From Gammaproteobacteria bacterium (GTDB lineage: Bacteria > Pseudomonadota > Gammaproteobacteria > Coxiellales > Coxiellaceae): 64,000 nt of DNA. A program made the translations under genes and the position numbers. Where the stretch lies: contig JAUIAD010000009.1 of NCBI GenBank assembly GCA_030425685.1, forward strand, positions 54,539 through 118,538. Reading direction: 5' to 3'. The notes under the pieces were generated by a model. It did no database searches, had not been told where the DNA came from, and saw nothing but the letters and a program-made list of their open reading frames with translations. Of the stretch, positions 17,864-27,333 are shown in pieces; the first letter of the stretch is position 1; each line of letters starts with the position of its first letter.

Positions 17864-18433
17864 ATGCAGCGGCAAGGGGGTTTTGTCTTGGTTAGCGTGC
17901 TGATTTTTTTGGCGCTGATAACCGTTATTGTTTTGTCGACGATGCAAAGTGCTGGGCTTGAGGTGGGGGTAACTGACGGTATGTGTAATAAATTAAAAGC
18001 TTTTCATGCAGCGGAAGAGGGGCTTTTGTTAGCGCAGGAAGTTTTATCTTCGCAAAAGTCTTCAGTCTCCCAGGAGTTTCACCCTTCTAGTGCAAAGAGA
18101 CTTCCTGCTTATGTTTCACTTTTGAGGGATAAGTCTGTATCGACGGTGATTCAAGGAGGGAATTACGATGATTCCTTTGCGGGCTTTCATCGAGGTTTGT
18201 TTTTTGATTCTCGCAAATGTGCGAGGCCTATTTTTGACAATGGTGCAACGGTAGATTATCAGGAGCAATATCTCTCTATAGATAACTGTCGACGTAAGTT
18301 ATATTTGCTGACAGCAGTGGGGTGTTATCAAAAGTCACAGGTGACTTTGCAGGAACATTATTTAGTGGATCCCTCGGTGATGCCTAAGGGTTGTGGTATT
18401 AAAAAGCGTGTATTTGATTGGGTGTATGAATAA
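17864..18433 (+). CDS. PilX-like minor type IV pilin
   Basis: 189 residues. Leader MQRQG, then GFVLVSVLIFLALITVIVL, followed by KAFHAAEEGLLLAQE, the AAE motif typical of PilX. As usual for PilX, the +5 Glu is absent. Five cysteines in the C-terminal half could form disulfides in the periplasm. It abuts the PilW gene with no gap. FimT, PilY1 and PilE, often found in the same cluster, are not present downstream, where an unrelated gene follows after about 110 bases. Confidence 0.82.
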   Translation: MQRQGGFVLVSVLIFLALITVIVLSTMQSAGLEVGVTDGMCNKLKAFHAAEEGLLLAQEVLSSQKSSVSQEFHPSSAKRLPAYVSLLRDKSVSTVIQGGNYDDSFAGFHRGLFFDSRKCARPIFDNGATVDYQEQYLSIDNCRRKLYLLTAVGCYQKSQVTLQEHYLVDPSVMPKGCGIKKRVFDWVYE

Positions 18434-18480
18434 TCAATAATAACTTAAGTTTGGATTGATAACGTTTTAGCAAATACAAA

Positions 18481-18509
18481 TTTAAAAAAATCATTATTTT
18501 TGTTATAGT
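18481..18509 (+). promoter_or_regulatory. Promoter of the 18548 gene
   Basis: TTTAAA at 18481-18486, a 17-base spacer, and TATAGT at 18504-18509 preceded by TG at 18501 (extended -10). The ATG at 18548 has AAGGA shortly upstream. Confidence 0.5.
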
Positions 18510-18547
18510 GCTGTCATCAAACAAAACCTTCTCATTAAGGATTCATT

Positions 18548-19135
18548 ATGAGGCAGGAGTCTAAAAAAGTCGATGAAGAAAAGTCTTCTGATGATTTAAA
18601 TACTATCAGCCAATTTTTCTTAAATAATCTAGATTTTATTCTCGCGGGTTTGCAGCCGCAAGGGATATCTTATCCTCGGGAAAATGGAAGACCTGTTAAG
18701 GTGTCATTTAATCGATGGATGAAAGATACAGAAGTGGGGATTTTCCATTCGCAGGCCATTGAAACCTTTTCTAATCGTTTTGCTAAGGTGTTGGAGGCGA
18801 TATCTGCTGTTAATGACTATCAGTGTTTAATAATAAAGTTGCAAGCGTATAAAGGTGTAGAAAAGGCGGTGCAGAACAAACTTCTGGTGGATTTTTTTGT
18901 CAAACGAAGTGAAGCAGACAAAGTTAAGTTGTTTGTGTTTTTAAAAGATAACATTGGCACATTAAAACAACCAGCGGAAGACTGGGCTGTCTATGTCAAG
19001 TCGTATAAAAAGCCTTTGCGGCGGGGGTATGCTACTTTCTTTAAGAAGATGCCTGATGGTAACGTGAAACGGCTAATCCCTGAGCCGGTTTCTGATCAGA
19101 CGTCCTCTAAGCGAAGATGTCCTGGTTTAGAGTAA
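18548..19135 (+). CDS. Unknown 195-residue protein
   Basis: I do not recognise this protein. It has no signal peptide or membrane segment. It starts with a charged stretch (MRQESKKVDEEKSSDD), has a mixed alpha-type middle, and ends in a basic, Pro- and Ser-containing tail (PEPVSDQTSSKRRCPGLE). It has its own promoter (extended -10 near 18504) and a good AAGGA ribosome site, so it is likely to be expressed. It lies alone between the pilin cluster and a convergent secreted-protein gene. A lineage-specific effector is possible, but there is no direct evidence. Confidence 0.6.
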   Translation: MRQESKKVDEEKSSDDLNTISQFFLNNLDFILAGLQPQGISYPRENGRPVKVSFNRWMKDTEVGIFHSQAIETFSNRFAKVLEAISAVNDYQCLIIKLQAYKGVEKAVQNKLLVDFFVKRSEADKVKLFVFLKDNIGTLKQPAEDWAVYVKSYKKPLRRGYATFFKKMPDGNVKRLIPEPVSDQTSSKRRCPGLE

Positions 19136-19218
19136 TGAATATGTTTATGGTAACATGATGTCATTTACGCTGAGCTGTTGTCATTGATTCACAGCATTCA
19201 CTTAGTGATGAAAACTAC

Positions 19219-19689
19219 CTAGTTATTATAGCTCACCAAGAAAGGTCCACTGCTACCTACTTTGATGGATCCAGGAATAATCTTTGAATCTTTAGTGGTA
19301 GGAGGTGTATCAGTCACAATATCAATCTCGTAGGAGGTTTTTTGTCCATCATAGGTGGGGGTTATTGTGACGCTTTTTTTGGGGTTATACGTTACACTAT
19401 CACTTACAGGTTGAATAACCATATGATCAATTTTTGGGCATGGGCTGCTTGGTGTGCTGTCAGTGCGTATTTGATGAGGTTGTACAGCACGGTCATCGTC
19501 AGCAGTATAACACACGGTTTTTGCATCTTTATACATTGTGATTTTCAATGCAGGTAGCTTGATAGGTGAAACAGTAGCATCTAATTTATTGGCTGTATAA
19601 ATGTAGTGGGTTACAGGAGTATCAGATGCTGCAAATGTTGATAGTGATGCTGATAGAAGGATTGATCCTAATGCGAACTGTAATTTCAT
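19219..19689 (-). CDS. Small secreted protein of unknown function
   Basis: 156 residues with a clear Sec signal peptide (MKLQFALGSILLSASLSTFAA, cut after AFA). The mature part is about 135 residues, rich in Thr, Pro and beta-forming residues, with two cysteines (VCYTADD and SSPCPKID) that could form one disulfide in the periplasm. No family is recognised. The ATG has an AAGG site upstream. It stands alone, convergent with the 18548 gene, with a large spacer on its 5' side. Confidence 0.7.
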   Translation of the reverse strand: MKLQFALGSILLSASLSTFAASDTPVTHYIYTANKLDATVSPIKLPALKITMYKDAKTVCYTADDDRAVQPHQIRTDSTPSSPCPKIDHMVIQPVSDSVTYNPKKSVTITPTYDGQKTSYEIDIVTDTPPTTKDSKIIPGSIKVGSSGPFLVSYNN

Positions 19690-20017
19690 AACTTGTACCT
19701 TAAATATTTAGAGTTATTAGTAGTAGCGGGTATAAAATGATTATAAATAAAACAATTATTGGTTTAGCTACGATTAAATTCTAAACGAAAAACATTAAGA
19801 AAATATTAACAAATACTATATTTGAGGATAAATTTGTCTAAATATTAATAAATTGGAAAAGCCTATCAGCTAAAGAACTAAATTTTCACTAGCTTTCGGC
19901 TGAATGTTCACCATAATGCCAAACATTGTAATCCTTACCTATGATGTAAAGGTTTACTAGGTACTATTTGTATTAATTATAATCTTTTTGGTTGTGCTGT
20001 TGTTTATTTATAATCCG
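19690..20017. other. AT-rich intergenic region
   Basis: AT-rich spacer upstream of the secreted-protein gene (minus) and before a dispersed repeat. It must carry the promoter of the minus-strand gene. I see no convincing promoter pair, ORF or RNA gene in it. Confidence 0.4.
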
Positions 20018-20120
20018 CTTGTTGGTACGGGCGCAGCATGCTGCAACTGTAAATATCCGTGGCACTTGTAATCTATAGCTATCTCACACCCAAACGGGCA
20101 CAGCATGCTGTGCCCCTGCG
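20018..20120 (+). repeat. Dispersed palindromic doublet repeat, copy A
   Basis: About 103 bases holding two GCAGCATGCTGC-type palindromes (cores 20029-20046 and 20095-20117) separated by about 50 bases. The same arrangement occurs in opposite orientation at 31325-31424, with matching spacer parts such as TCACACCCAAACGGGC. A single half copy lies at 29255-29280. Confidence 0.8.
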
Positions 20121-20277
20121 TCATTTTGGAGGTTTTATTGCTCCTCAAAATAAATAAGAAAAATGCTTAACGAGAAATTAATTTTAAAAAGTGCTATAGG
20201 ATCACCTGAGGCTTTGTGATATTGTTTTTAAAATTTATTTTTAAAAATAAAAAAATGGAAATACAATAGGATATACT

Positions 20278-21219
20278 ATGCCAAGAAAACAAACCTTAAG
20301 AAAAAAAGCCTCTCGTTATCTTTCTGGTATCAGCACAACACTTAATAGAAATCTAACAGCATCTTATTATGCCGACTATTTGCGAAGCATTTCCCATGGC
20401 GACAATGGTGTGGAAATTTTATTATTATGCAAAAAATTCCTTGTTGCTAGTGCGTTATTGGAGAAGAGATATAACAGAGATGCGATTAAGGAATTGATGG
20501 TTGAGCTTGAGGGTAAGGTAGGTAAATTGAAGTATGGTAGCGCGTCTTCACTGTTTTCTTCTTCTCATCGTTCAGAAAAAAATGTAAAACAAAACGATGT
20601 TAATAAAAATGATATAAGCGATAAAAAAATGGGTAAGGCTGTGACTGTTAAAAACGACGAGACAACGGTATTGGCGTTGCGTGAAAGAGATATAACGGTT
20701 GGTGCAGATGTTAGTGCTTTGCCTAGTAGAATACAACATCAAACTTCACAACAAAAAGAGGGCAATGTTGCTCTATTGCAAAGGGACCAATTGTCAGATG
20801 AGAAAGATATGCAGGGTTCGGCTCAGGATGATAGCAGTGAAAATTTGGTTATTACGATTGATAGAGTGAAAGACGATGCTGGCTGCTCTAGTAGTGATAG
20901 CGTTAAAGCAGTTGAGGTTGGGGAAACAAAAGCAACAGATAAGTTCGTGGTAGAGGCTGATAGTGCGCAGCCAGATGGTCCCTTGCCAAAACAGAATTCT
21001 TCGGCGCAAAATGCCAGTGGGCAAGAAAATGCAGATGATAAAGAAAAAAGTGTAGCTCAGTCATTGCAATCATCAACAAGCATTGTTGGTAATGCCTCTT
21101 CATTATTTTGTTCATTTCCTAGTGCTGGTCAAGCTGAAATTGGTGGGTCTGTTGAAGAAGATGGTGAAGACGAGGAGGATGGCTTCTATTTCGTTACCGC
21201 AAACGATTGGAAGATGTAA
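20278..21219 (+). CDS. Unknown protein with acidic C-terminal block, candidate effector
   Basis: 313 residues, not recognised. The first 90 residues are basic and helical (MPRKQTLRKKASRYLSG, then a possible four-helix part). The remaining two thirds are polar, low-complexity and probably disordered. The last 25 residues hold an acidic run (EEDGEDEEDG) just before the hydrophobic end FYFVTANDWKM. Family knowledge: many Dot/Icm (type IVB) effectors carry a Glu-rich E-block near the C-terminus. The resemblance makes translocation plausible, but low-complexity acidic tails are common. A ribosome site (aatagga) precedes the ATG. Confidence 0.55.
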   Translation: MPRKQTLRKKASRYLSGISTTLNRNLTASYYADYLRSISHGDNGVEILLLCKKFLVASALLEKRYNRDAIKELMVELEGKVGKLKYGSASSLFSSSHRSEKNVKQNDVNKNDISDKKMGKAVTVKNDETTVLALRERDITVGADVSALPSRIQHQTSQQKEGNVALLQRDQLSDEKDMQGSAQDDSSENLVITIDRVKDDAGCSSSDSVKAVEVGETKATDKFVVEADSAQPDGPLPKQNSSAQNASGQENADDKEKSVAQSLQSSTSIVGNASSLFCSFPSAGQAEIGGSVEEDGEDEEDGFYFVTANDWKM

Positions 21220-21233
21220 TTTTAAGCTAGCTA

Positions 21234-22754
21234 TTAAATAGTAAATTGAATACCTTGCGCAAGCGGTAGCTCATCACTCCAGTTAATAGTATTTGTTTGA
21301 CGGCGCATATAAGCTTTCCAGGCATCCGACCCGGCCTCACGCCCACCGCCGGTTTCCTTTTCGCCGCCAAAAGCGCCGCCAATTTCAGCGCCTGAGGTGC
21401 CGATATTAACATTGGCGATGCCGCAATCGCTGCCTTTGGCGCTTAAAAATAATTCGGCACTTTTTACATTCTCCGTAAAAATTGCCGAAGATAAACCTTG
21501 GCAGACATCATTTTGCATAGCAATTGCATCAGGTAATTCATTAAAAGACATAACATAAAGTATCGGTGCAAAAGTTTCGCGCTGCACGATAGGCCAGTGG
21601 TTTTTAGCTTTTATAATGCAGGGTTCAACAAAAAAACCTCGCTTATCAAGTACGTTGCCACCACATATCACTTCCCCACCCGCACGTTTTGCTTCTTTAA
21701 TCGCTTCTTGATAGCTGTCAACAGCAATCTGATCGATAAGCGGTCCCATATGATTTTTTTCATTTAAGGCATCACCAATGCGAATACTTTTATAGGCTTC
21801 TTTAAGTGAGTTAACAACATTATCATAAAGAGACTCATGGATAAAAAGACGGCGAGTCGTAGTGCAGCGCTGACCGCTTGTACCAATGGCGCCGAAAACA
21901 ATAGCAGGAATGGCTAGTTTTAAATTAGCACAAGCATCGATAATCATCGCATTATTACCGCTGCACTCTAATAAGCAACGTCCCATGCGCGCAGCTACGG
22001 TCTGATTGACGGCTTTTCCAACGGTGCTAGAACCGGTAAATGAAATCAATGCAATACGTTTATCATCGACAAATTGTTTTGCTTGCTGTAGATCATCTGA
22101 GATTAATAAAGAGAAAATACCGCTAAGGTCATTAGCGCGCATAACGTCATTGCAAATATGTTGTATGGCGATGGCTGACAAGGGGGCTTTAGGTGACGGG
22201 CGCCAAATAACAGTGTTGCCACAGATCGCAGCGATAAAAGCATTCCAAGCCCACACCGCAACAGGAAAATTAAAAGCACTAATAACACCCACAATGCCTA
22301 ACGGTTGCCACTGTTCATACATACGATGACGCGGCCGTTCTGAATGCATGGATTTGCCAAACAACATGCGCGATTGTCCAACAGCCAGGTCAGCCATATC
22401 AATCATTTCCTGAACTTCACCATCGCCTTCTTGTTTTGATTTTCCTGTTTCTAAACTAACTAGGCTGCCAAGTTCAGATTTTTTTTCGCGCAGCGCGTTG
22501 CCTATTTGGCGAATAATATCGCCGCGTTTAGGTGCGGGTAGCATGCGCCATTTTAAAAAACTAGCGTGAGCATGATTAATAACAGTTTCGTAATCGTTTT
22601 CATTATAAGGATAAACTTCGGCAAGCGCTTTTCCGGTGCTGGGATTATAGGAAGTTAAGGTCTTATCAGTTTTATCGCAAGACCACCCTTCATGACTGAA
22701 GCTAGCGCCAAAATTTTTTGAACGTACTTGGCAGGCTTTTAGGATTTTTTTCAT
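21234..22754 (-). CDS. Aldehyde dehydrogenase, ALDH7-type (aminoadipate-semialdehyde dehydrogenase)
   Basis: 506 residues of the ALDH superfamily, closest in pattern to the ALDH7/antiquitin group ([30 protein letters not shown]). The catalytic Cys is C297, the general base Glu is E263 in LLECSGNNA, and the cofactor-binding [10 protein letters not shown] is intact. It would oxidise alpha-aminoadipate semialdehyde to aminoadipate with NAD(P)+. Its ATG overlaps the stop of a saccharopine-dehydrogenase-like gene by four bases. Together they form the last two steps of the saccharopine route of lysine breakdown. It could act on other aldehydes, but the pairing supports the lysine assignment. Confidence 0.88.
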   Translation of the reverse strand: MKKILKACQVRSKNFGASFSHEGWSCDKTDKTLTSYNPSTGKALAEVYPYNENDYETVINHAHASFLKWRMLPAPKRGDIIRQIGNALREKKSELGSLVSLETGKSKQEGDGEVQEMIDMADLAVGQSRMLFGKSMHSERPRHRMYEQWQPLGIVGVISAFNFPVAVWAWNAFIAAICGNTVIWRPSPKAPLSAIAIQHICNDVMRANDLSGIFSLLISDDLQQAKQFVDDKRIALISFTGSSTVGKAVNQTVAARMGRCLLECSGNNAMIIDACANLKLAIPAIVFGAIGTSGQRCTTTRRLFIHESLYDNVVNSLKEAYKSIRIGDALNEKNHMGPLIDQIAVDSYQEAIKEAKRAGGEVICGGNVLDKRGFFVEPCIIKAKNHWPIVQRETFAPILYVMSFNELPDAIAMQNDVCQGLSSAIFTENVKSAELFLSAKGSDCGIANVNIGTSGAEIGGAFGGEKETGGGREAGSDAWKAYMRRQTNTINWSDELPLAQGIQFTI

Positions 22755-23851
22755 GCTGATTTAACCTTAAGATAGTTGCCAAAGGGGGTTGATACAATAT
22801 CATGAAGGGAAAACTGTTCTTGAAAGATGCGCCCATGGTATTTTTCACTATTTTGGGTGATTAAATGAATTGAAGCGCAGGCGCTAGAAGCGGTTGTCAT
22901 TTGAATGGCGCTATACTTAATGTCGTCGATGGTGCTGGGATAAAACTTATTAACATAGCTTGTTTTGATTAACTCCCCTTTTTGATCACCATTTACGGAG
23001 ACGTAAATAATCACAACATCTTCGGTGGTGTAGGGAAGCGCGTTTAATAAAATCTTCTTTAAGGTGCTGCGATCGTAATTTAATTTCAATCCTTGCATAA
23101 GGAAGCGTATTTTTTCACAGTGTCCGGGGTAACGAATGGATTTGTAATTTAAAGAATTTACTTTGCCTAAATAGGTTTCGGTTAAACTGCCAATGCCGCC
23201 GGAGGTATTAAACGCTTCATAATTTAAGCCATCGATTTGTATTTTTTCTAAATTTTCTAGTGGTGACAGCACGACTTCTTTGCCGTTTTCTATGGCATTG
23301 CAGGGGTTGCCGTATTCATTAATCAAACCGTCGGGTGACCAGGTTAATGAATATTGTAAGGCATTGCTGGCATTGACGGGTAAAGCACCGCAACGCAGTT
23401 TTACATCTTCGATGCTGGAAAATTCATTCATTAAATCATTGGCAATAATATTGATAAAGCCTGGGGCAAGACCACATTGAGGTGCGTAGCTTTGTTTGCT
23501 GTTTTTGGCTAGTGTTGCAATAAAAGCGGCGGTATCGCGGTCTTCGGTAAGATCAAAGTAATTCAGTTTATTATCATGCGTAAATTGCGCCACGGCTTTA
23601 TTACAAAAATAGGGTAAGCAGGACATGAGTGATTGAATATGTTGTGATTGTACTAGTTTAGTCAGTGTGCCGTGGTCGTTGATATCACTTTCTACCAGCT
23701 CTAAGTTGGTAGGTAGAGACTCCTCAAAATGGGCACGGATATAATCAAGATTGCAGTCAGCCAGTGTCACGTTGTATTGATTAGTTCTTGCTAATAAGTG
23801 GGCGATAGTGGTCCCAATTTTGCCGCCGCCGGCGATAAGTATATTGTGCAT
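22751..23851 (-). CDS. Saccharopine dehydrogenase-like protein
   Basis: 366 residues with an N-terminal Rossmann motif [14 protein letters not shown] and the saccharopine dehydrogenase pattern (LSCLPYF-type loop, [15 protein letters not shown]). It would convert saccharopine to glutamate and aminoadipate semialdehyde, and the neighbouring ALDH7 gene, overlapped by four bases, would take the product. No lysine-ketoglutarate reductase domain is present, so saccharopine must come from another gene, or the true substrate is different. The spacer to the upstream membrane-protein gene holds a perfect hairpin, which may isolate the operon. Confidence 0.82.
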   Translation of the reverse strand: MHNILIAGGGKIGTTIAHLLARTNQYNVTLADCNLDYIRAHFEESLPTNLELVESDINDHGTLTKLVQSQHIQSLMSCLPYFCNKAVAQFTHDNKLNYFDLTEDRDTAAFIATLAKNSKQSYAPQCGLAPGFINIIANDLMNEFSSIEDVKLRCGALPVNASNALQYSLTWSPDGLINEYGNPCNAIENGKEVVLSPLENLEKIQIDGLNYEAFNTSGGIGSLTETYLGKVNSLNYKSIRYPGHCEKIRFLMQGLKLNYDRSTLKKILLNALPYTTEDVVIIYVSVNGDQKGELIKTSYVNKFYPSTIDDIKYSAIQMTTASSACASIHLITQNSEKYHGRIFQEQFSLHDIVSTPFGNYLKVKSA

Positions 23852-23921
23852 CCTGCTTCCTTTTAGGTTATCTATTAAGTGTATGAGAGTCTAAAAAGAT
23901 TTGCAATTTTGGCTGATTAGT

Positions 23922-23941
23922 GGGCGAAATCCATTTCGCCC
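23922..23941. repeat. Perfect hairpin between two minus-strand genes
   Basis: GGGCGAAAT (23922-23930) and ATTTCGCCC (23933-23941) form a nine-base perfect stem. No T-run follows on either strand, so it is not a standard intrinsic terminator. It lies just after the stop of the 914-residue gene. Confidence 0.7.
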
Positions 23942-23948
23942 GGTATTG

Positions 23949-26693
23949 TCATTCATTTCCTGCTGGTGTGGGTGTGCTTGCTCTAGAGCTAGTATTGCTA
24001 TCAGTTGAGTCAGTATCCGTTGTGATGGCACCTGTGTTAGGGTGAAATAATCTATGTTGATTTGCTGCACTTTTTTGGCGATTAGCAGCTTGTGGGCGGA
24101 TGATAACGTGACATTTATACAATATTGTTTTTGTCATAGCTGAGCTGTTGGAGGCCGCTGAGTTTGTGCCCTGGATAACGGCAGCAAGCATGCCGGTATC
24201 AAGTTTAAAAACTTGTAAGATAAAGTCATGCCCTGCTTTTTGGAACACTAATCCTTGGCCAACTGTGTTGCCAGCAATCGCTAATTGTCCGCCTATTGCT
24301 TGTAATATAACGCAGTTAAAGCGAGAATTTTCAACAGGATCTGACGTTTGTTTGATTACCTTGGCAATTTGTACTTTGCTTTCGCTAGAGTCATCGCTGT
24401 TTCTGTCAGTATCACTATCAGTGCTGCTAGTCTCTATTAACTGTTTTTTTCGTTCTTTTTGCTTTAGTTTAAGAGTATCAATTGAGCGAGTCATGGTTTT
24501 ATCGGTCCACGCTCCTCTGACCCAGTTAACAGCGCTAATCATTATGTTTTGTAATAGAAATTTTTCTGTTGCCTTGGTTGCTCTGAACGTGATGTCTCTT
24601 TTAAAGCTGAAATAATACAATAAGCGAGTCACTATAATAGGAACTAATACAAAAGGTGTTAGCACTAATGTGACGGTAAGGGCTGATAAATTACGAATAA
24701 CGCTACTGTTTTTAATCAGGTTAAAGGGCACGTTAATGGTAGTATTGCCAATGGAGAATATCTTTCCTAATAGTGAGGCGGTGGCATAACTAATATGATG
24801 AAATACACTACAAAACAACTGGCTTACATCTGTGCCAAAAAGTGCATAACTCATCATGCCGATGGCGACAGTGATTACTATTGAGAATATACAATTCATT
24901 ATAAAGCCTGAAATATCTAAAATGCGTAAGAACCTTTGTTCTCCTGTCATTTGTGACCAAGGAAAAGTAAATCGTTCTTTAAGAGCTTGCCATGCTTTTG
25001 ACCCGTCTGTCTTGATAAGACCTAATACAGCTGTAAAAAGCAATGAGGCCATGGCGATGACGACGGCGGCAATAGGGCAAAGTGATATGATGATAGCTAG
25101 TACACCTAGTGTCACACCATGACCTATTTTTGCAAGGCTGGGGCTGATAATATTATTGTGCACGGCGTAAGTGGATAAAGCGCCATAACAAATGCCGCTG
25201 GTCATCGCTAAAAATAGGGCGAATAGTAATAGTGCCTTTTTCCATGTTGGCATTTTTTTAATGTCGGGATCTTTGGTAAGCCCCTTTCTCATTAGCTTAA
25301 TTACTTCATAGGAGTCTTTTTCGACTAATACCTGATTGGTAATGGCGCCAGAAAATCCACAGACTGTACCGACATAAATACCAGCCATGCCAGCGCCAAC
25401 GCCGGCAACGCCGCCTTCCCCAGCGCAAAGCATATAGCTGCTTACCGATGCGGCGCTAAGGTTAAAGTTTTTAGAAGCAATTTCACCCTGTGGATGGACG
25501 ATAATCAGGCCGTTGTTGATTTTTGTATATAAAGGTTGTAGTAATGTGTTGCCATCGTCTATTTGTAACTGCTGTAGCTTATCTGTTTTGTGCACTAGAA
25601 AAGGCAGGTTATTGACACGCTCAAAATCACGTAATGCCTTTTTTAACCCTTTTAAGTGGGTGTCATATTGACCTTTTTTTTCCTTTAAATATTGGGTGAA
25701 AATATTTAAATCATAGTCGATGACTGATTTGGGAAAATTGTCTTGAAGTTCGACTTGCTTTTCTTCATCTTTGCTATCAGAGTCTGTTGCTATAGCTGAT
25801 TTTATTTTATTATGGCAGTATTGAACGAACTGATCTTTTGGGTATGGTTTATCACCCTTTTTTATTTTATCAAATAGAATATTGATAAAGTCGTTAATAT
25901 CTTCTTGAAGGTCGTAATATAAATTAGCTTGTCGGTCAATAAGGCATTCTGCGATTAGGGAGTTTAAGTGCTCAATACGATTTTCTCCTACATGCTCACC
26001 CATCATGCTATTAATTTGTTCGCATTCTTTTGCACTTAAGTAATCCATGACCTTTGCGGTCGATTTAGTAATGCGCATTAAGTTAATTTTTGTTTGGCTG
26101 TGCTTGTGAAAAGGCGATATCTTATATAATAGTTTATCCCAAATTGTGCGATGGAATTTGCCGTGGTAGTTGTAACCGTGAAATGCGAAAGTGGTGAAAT
26201 CAGCGTATTTTCGTTTTTTGCTATCTCCGTACCACTTTACTATATCTTCTACACGATCGCTGGCTTCTTTAAGGCTGTGCTTTGCTGTCGTTAGTGGCTC
26301 TTGTAAGCTCTCACCTAAGGTAGACTTATTTATCCAGTCAATTGTTTGGTTAATGTTAAAGGGTTTTGCATCAGGTGATTTTTTTATTGTATTAATAATA
26401 TTGTTAAAAAGATTAAGGGCTCTTTTCTTGGCTTGATCTTCTGTGTTGCCGCTAGTTATTATCGCAGCAAGTTCGCCTAGTACTCTAAGCGTTAAATGCT
26501 GGTGTAAGTTAATTTTATGCGATGAATATAGCAAGCTGGGATGGTGTCGTTGGCGCGCGTAGGCGTTAAGTTCTTTTTCCAGGCTTTTTAGTGACGTCTG
26601 TAATTCGACAGCTTTTATTTCCTTTTTGTCAAGTAGGCCTTGAATTTTTTTAATATTTTCGTAGTTGTCATCAGACGGTAAAGATATTCTCAT
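23949..26693 (-). CDS. Large membrane protein of unknown function, candidate effector
   Basis: 914 residues, not recognised. The first 410 residues are helical and charged, with coiled-coil character at 10-50 and many Lys/Asp. A Gly-rich hydrophobic stretch at 415-450 and membrane segments at about 486-510, 525-560, 592-620 and 670-697 form a membrane core. The C-terminal 170 residues are polar, with Ser/Asp-rich linkers (TSSTDSDTDRNSDDSS) and a Thr/Ser-rich tail. There is no signal peptide. This layout, soluble domains around a central membrane part, is common in intracellular-pathogen effectors that sit in host membranes, but a bacterial membrane protein is equally possible. Confidence 0.6.
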   Translation of the reverse strand: MRISLPSDDNYENIKKIQGLLDKKEIKAVELQTSLKSLEKELNAYARQRHHPSLLYSSHKINLHQHLTLRVLGELAAIITSGNTEDQAKKRALNLFNNIINTIKKSPDAKPFNINQTIDWINKSTLGESLQEPLTTAKHSLKEASDRVEDIVKWYGDSKKRKYADFTTFAFHGYNYHGKFHRTIWDKLLYKISPFHKHSQTKINLMRITKSTAKVMDYLSAKECEQINSMMGEHVGENRIEHLNSLIAECLIDRQANLYYDLQEDINDFINILFDKIKKGDKPYPKDQFVQYCHNKIKSAIATDSDSKDEEKQVELQDNFPKSVIDYDLNIFTQYLKEKKGQYDTHLKGLKKALRDFERVNNLPFLVHKTDKLQQLQIDDGNTLLQPLYTKINNGLIIVHPQGEIASKNFNLSAASVSSYMLCAGEGGVAGVGAGMAGIYVGTVCGFSGAITNQVLVEKDSYEVIKLMRKGLTKDPDIKKMPTWKKALLLFALFLAMTSGICYGALSTYAVHNNIISPSLAKIGHGVTLGVLAIIISLCPIAAVVIAMASLLFTAVLGLIKTDGSKAWQALKERFTFPWSQMTGEQRFLRILDISGFIMNCIFSIVITVAIGMMSYALFGTDVSQLFCSVFHHISYATASLLGKIFSIGNTTINVPFNLIKNSSVIRNLSALTVTLVLTPFVLVPIIVTRLLYYFSFKRDITFRATKATEKFLLQNIMISAVNWVRGAWTDKTMTRSIDTLKLKQKERKKQLIETSSTDSDTDRNSDDSSESKVQIAKVIKQTSDPVENSRFNCVILQAIGGQLAIAGNTVGQGLVFQKAGHDFILQVFKLDTGMLAAVIQGTNSAASNSSAMTKTILYKCHVIIRPQAANRQKSAANQHRLFHPNTGAITTDTDSTDSNTSSRASTPTPAGNE

Positions 26694-26767
26694 TTTTTTC
26701 TCACAATACTAGCTAGTGCGGAATCTGTTGGTTCCACATTAAGATATTATTTTAAATTTGAAGAGTG
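26694..26767. other. Spacer upstream of the 914-residue gene
   Basis: A short AT-rich stretch between the candidate small ORF and the large membrane protein gene, both on the minus strand. The large gene has only a weak gtgaga-type ribosome site, so coupling to the upstream small ORF is possible. Confidence 0.3.
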
Positions 26768-26899
26768 CTATGTGTGTTGAATACGCCGCAGTGGCATAAT
26801 CATATGAGGTGTGAGAATGAGCGTAAAGGTAGATAAGTTTAAACTAGAGGTCTTGGGATTACCGTAATATGAAGGTTCTTCATTGTCGTTAACTTGCAT
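26768..26899 (-). CDS. Candidate 43-residue small protein
   Basis: A short minus-strand frame from ATG at 26899 to TAG at 26768-26770. It starts MQVNDNEEPSYYG, has a mildly hydrophobic middle (STFTLILTPHMIM) and ends RRIQHT. An AGGAGA ribosome site lies seven bases before the ATG, better than that of the large downstream gene. It could be a small membrane-associated protein or a leader peptide for the 914-residue gene. No homology can be judged, and it could be chance. Confidence 0.35.
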   Translation of the reverse strand: MQVNDNEEPSYYGNPKTSSLNLSTFTLILTPHMIMPLRRIQHT

Positions 26900-27333
26900 A
26901 AGAGTTCTCCTGTCTTGTTATTTGTGGCAAGTTATATGAAGTGATTAGTCCAAACAATCAACTGCATAAGCAATATTGAAACAATGTGTCCTTAGTCTTT
27001 CAGAAAGTCTTTTTCTTTGTATTTCCTATAAAATTTAAGTATCTAATTTGTATTCATCTTAAAGATTGGCGCTTGTAGATTATATCTTGACTTAAGCTTT
27101 TTACGGCGCTAGAATCTCGTGCGTATATTATTATTGCCTGTAATAATTGCCGAATACTTTGTCAGTATAGTTCTTTTTTTTTTATATCAAAAGCGTTTTC
27201 ACCTCTAAAAGCCATTTTTTGCAAAAATTAATTTTCTCTTAAGTGTTTGTGTTTCTGCCTGTGTGGGTTGATTGCAGAGATGTTTTTTCTTAGGGTGTTT
27301 AATAATTTTAGCTCGGTGTTAATGGCGGTGTTA
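26900..27333. other. Intergenic region, no gene seen
   Basis: AT-rich spacer between two minus-strand genes, with long T-runs near 27175-27185 and no recognisable RNA or ORF. It must carry the promoter for the unit starting at 26899 or 26693. I cannot assign it. Confidence 0.35.

Noticed and set aside
17291..18433. Type II secretion pseudopilins instead of type IV minor pilins
   Set aside because: The AAE motif of the third gene and the order V-W-X fit type IV minor pilins; no gsp genes are near.
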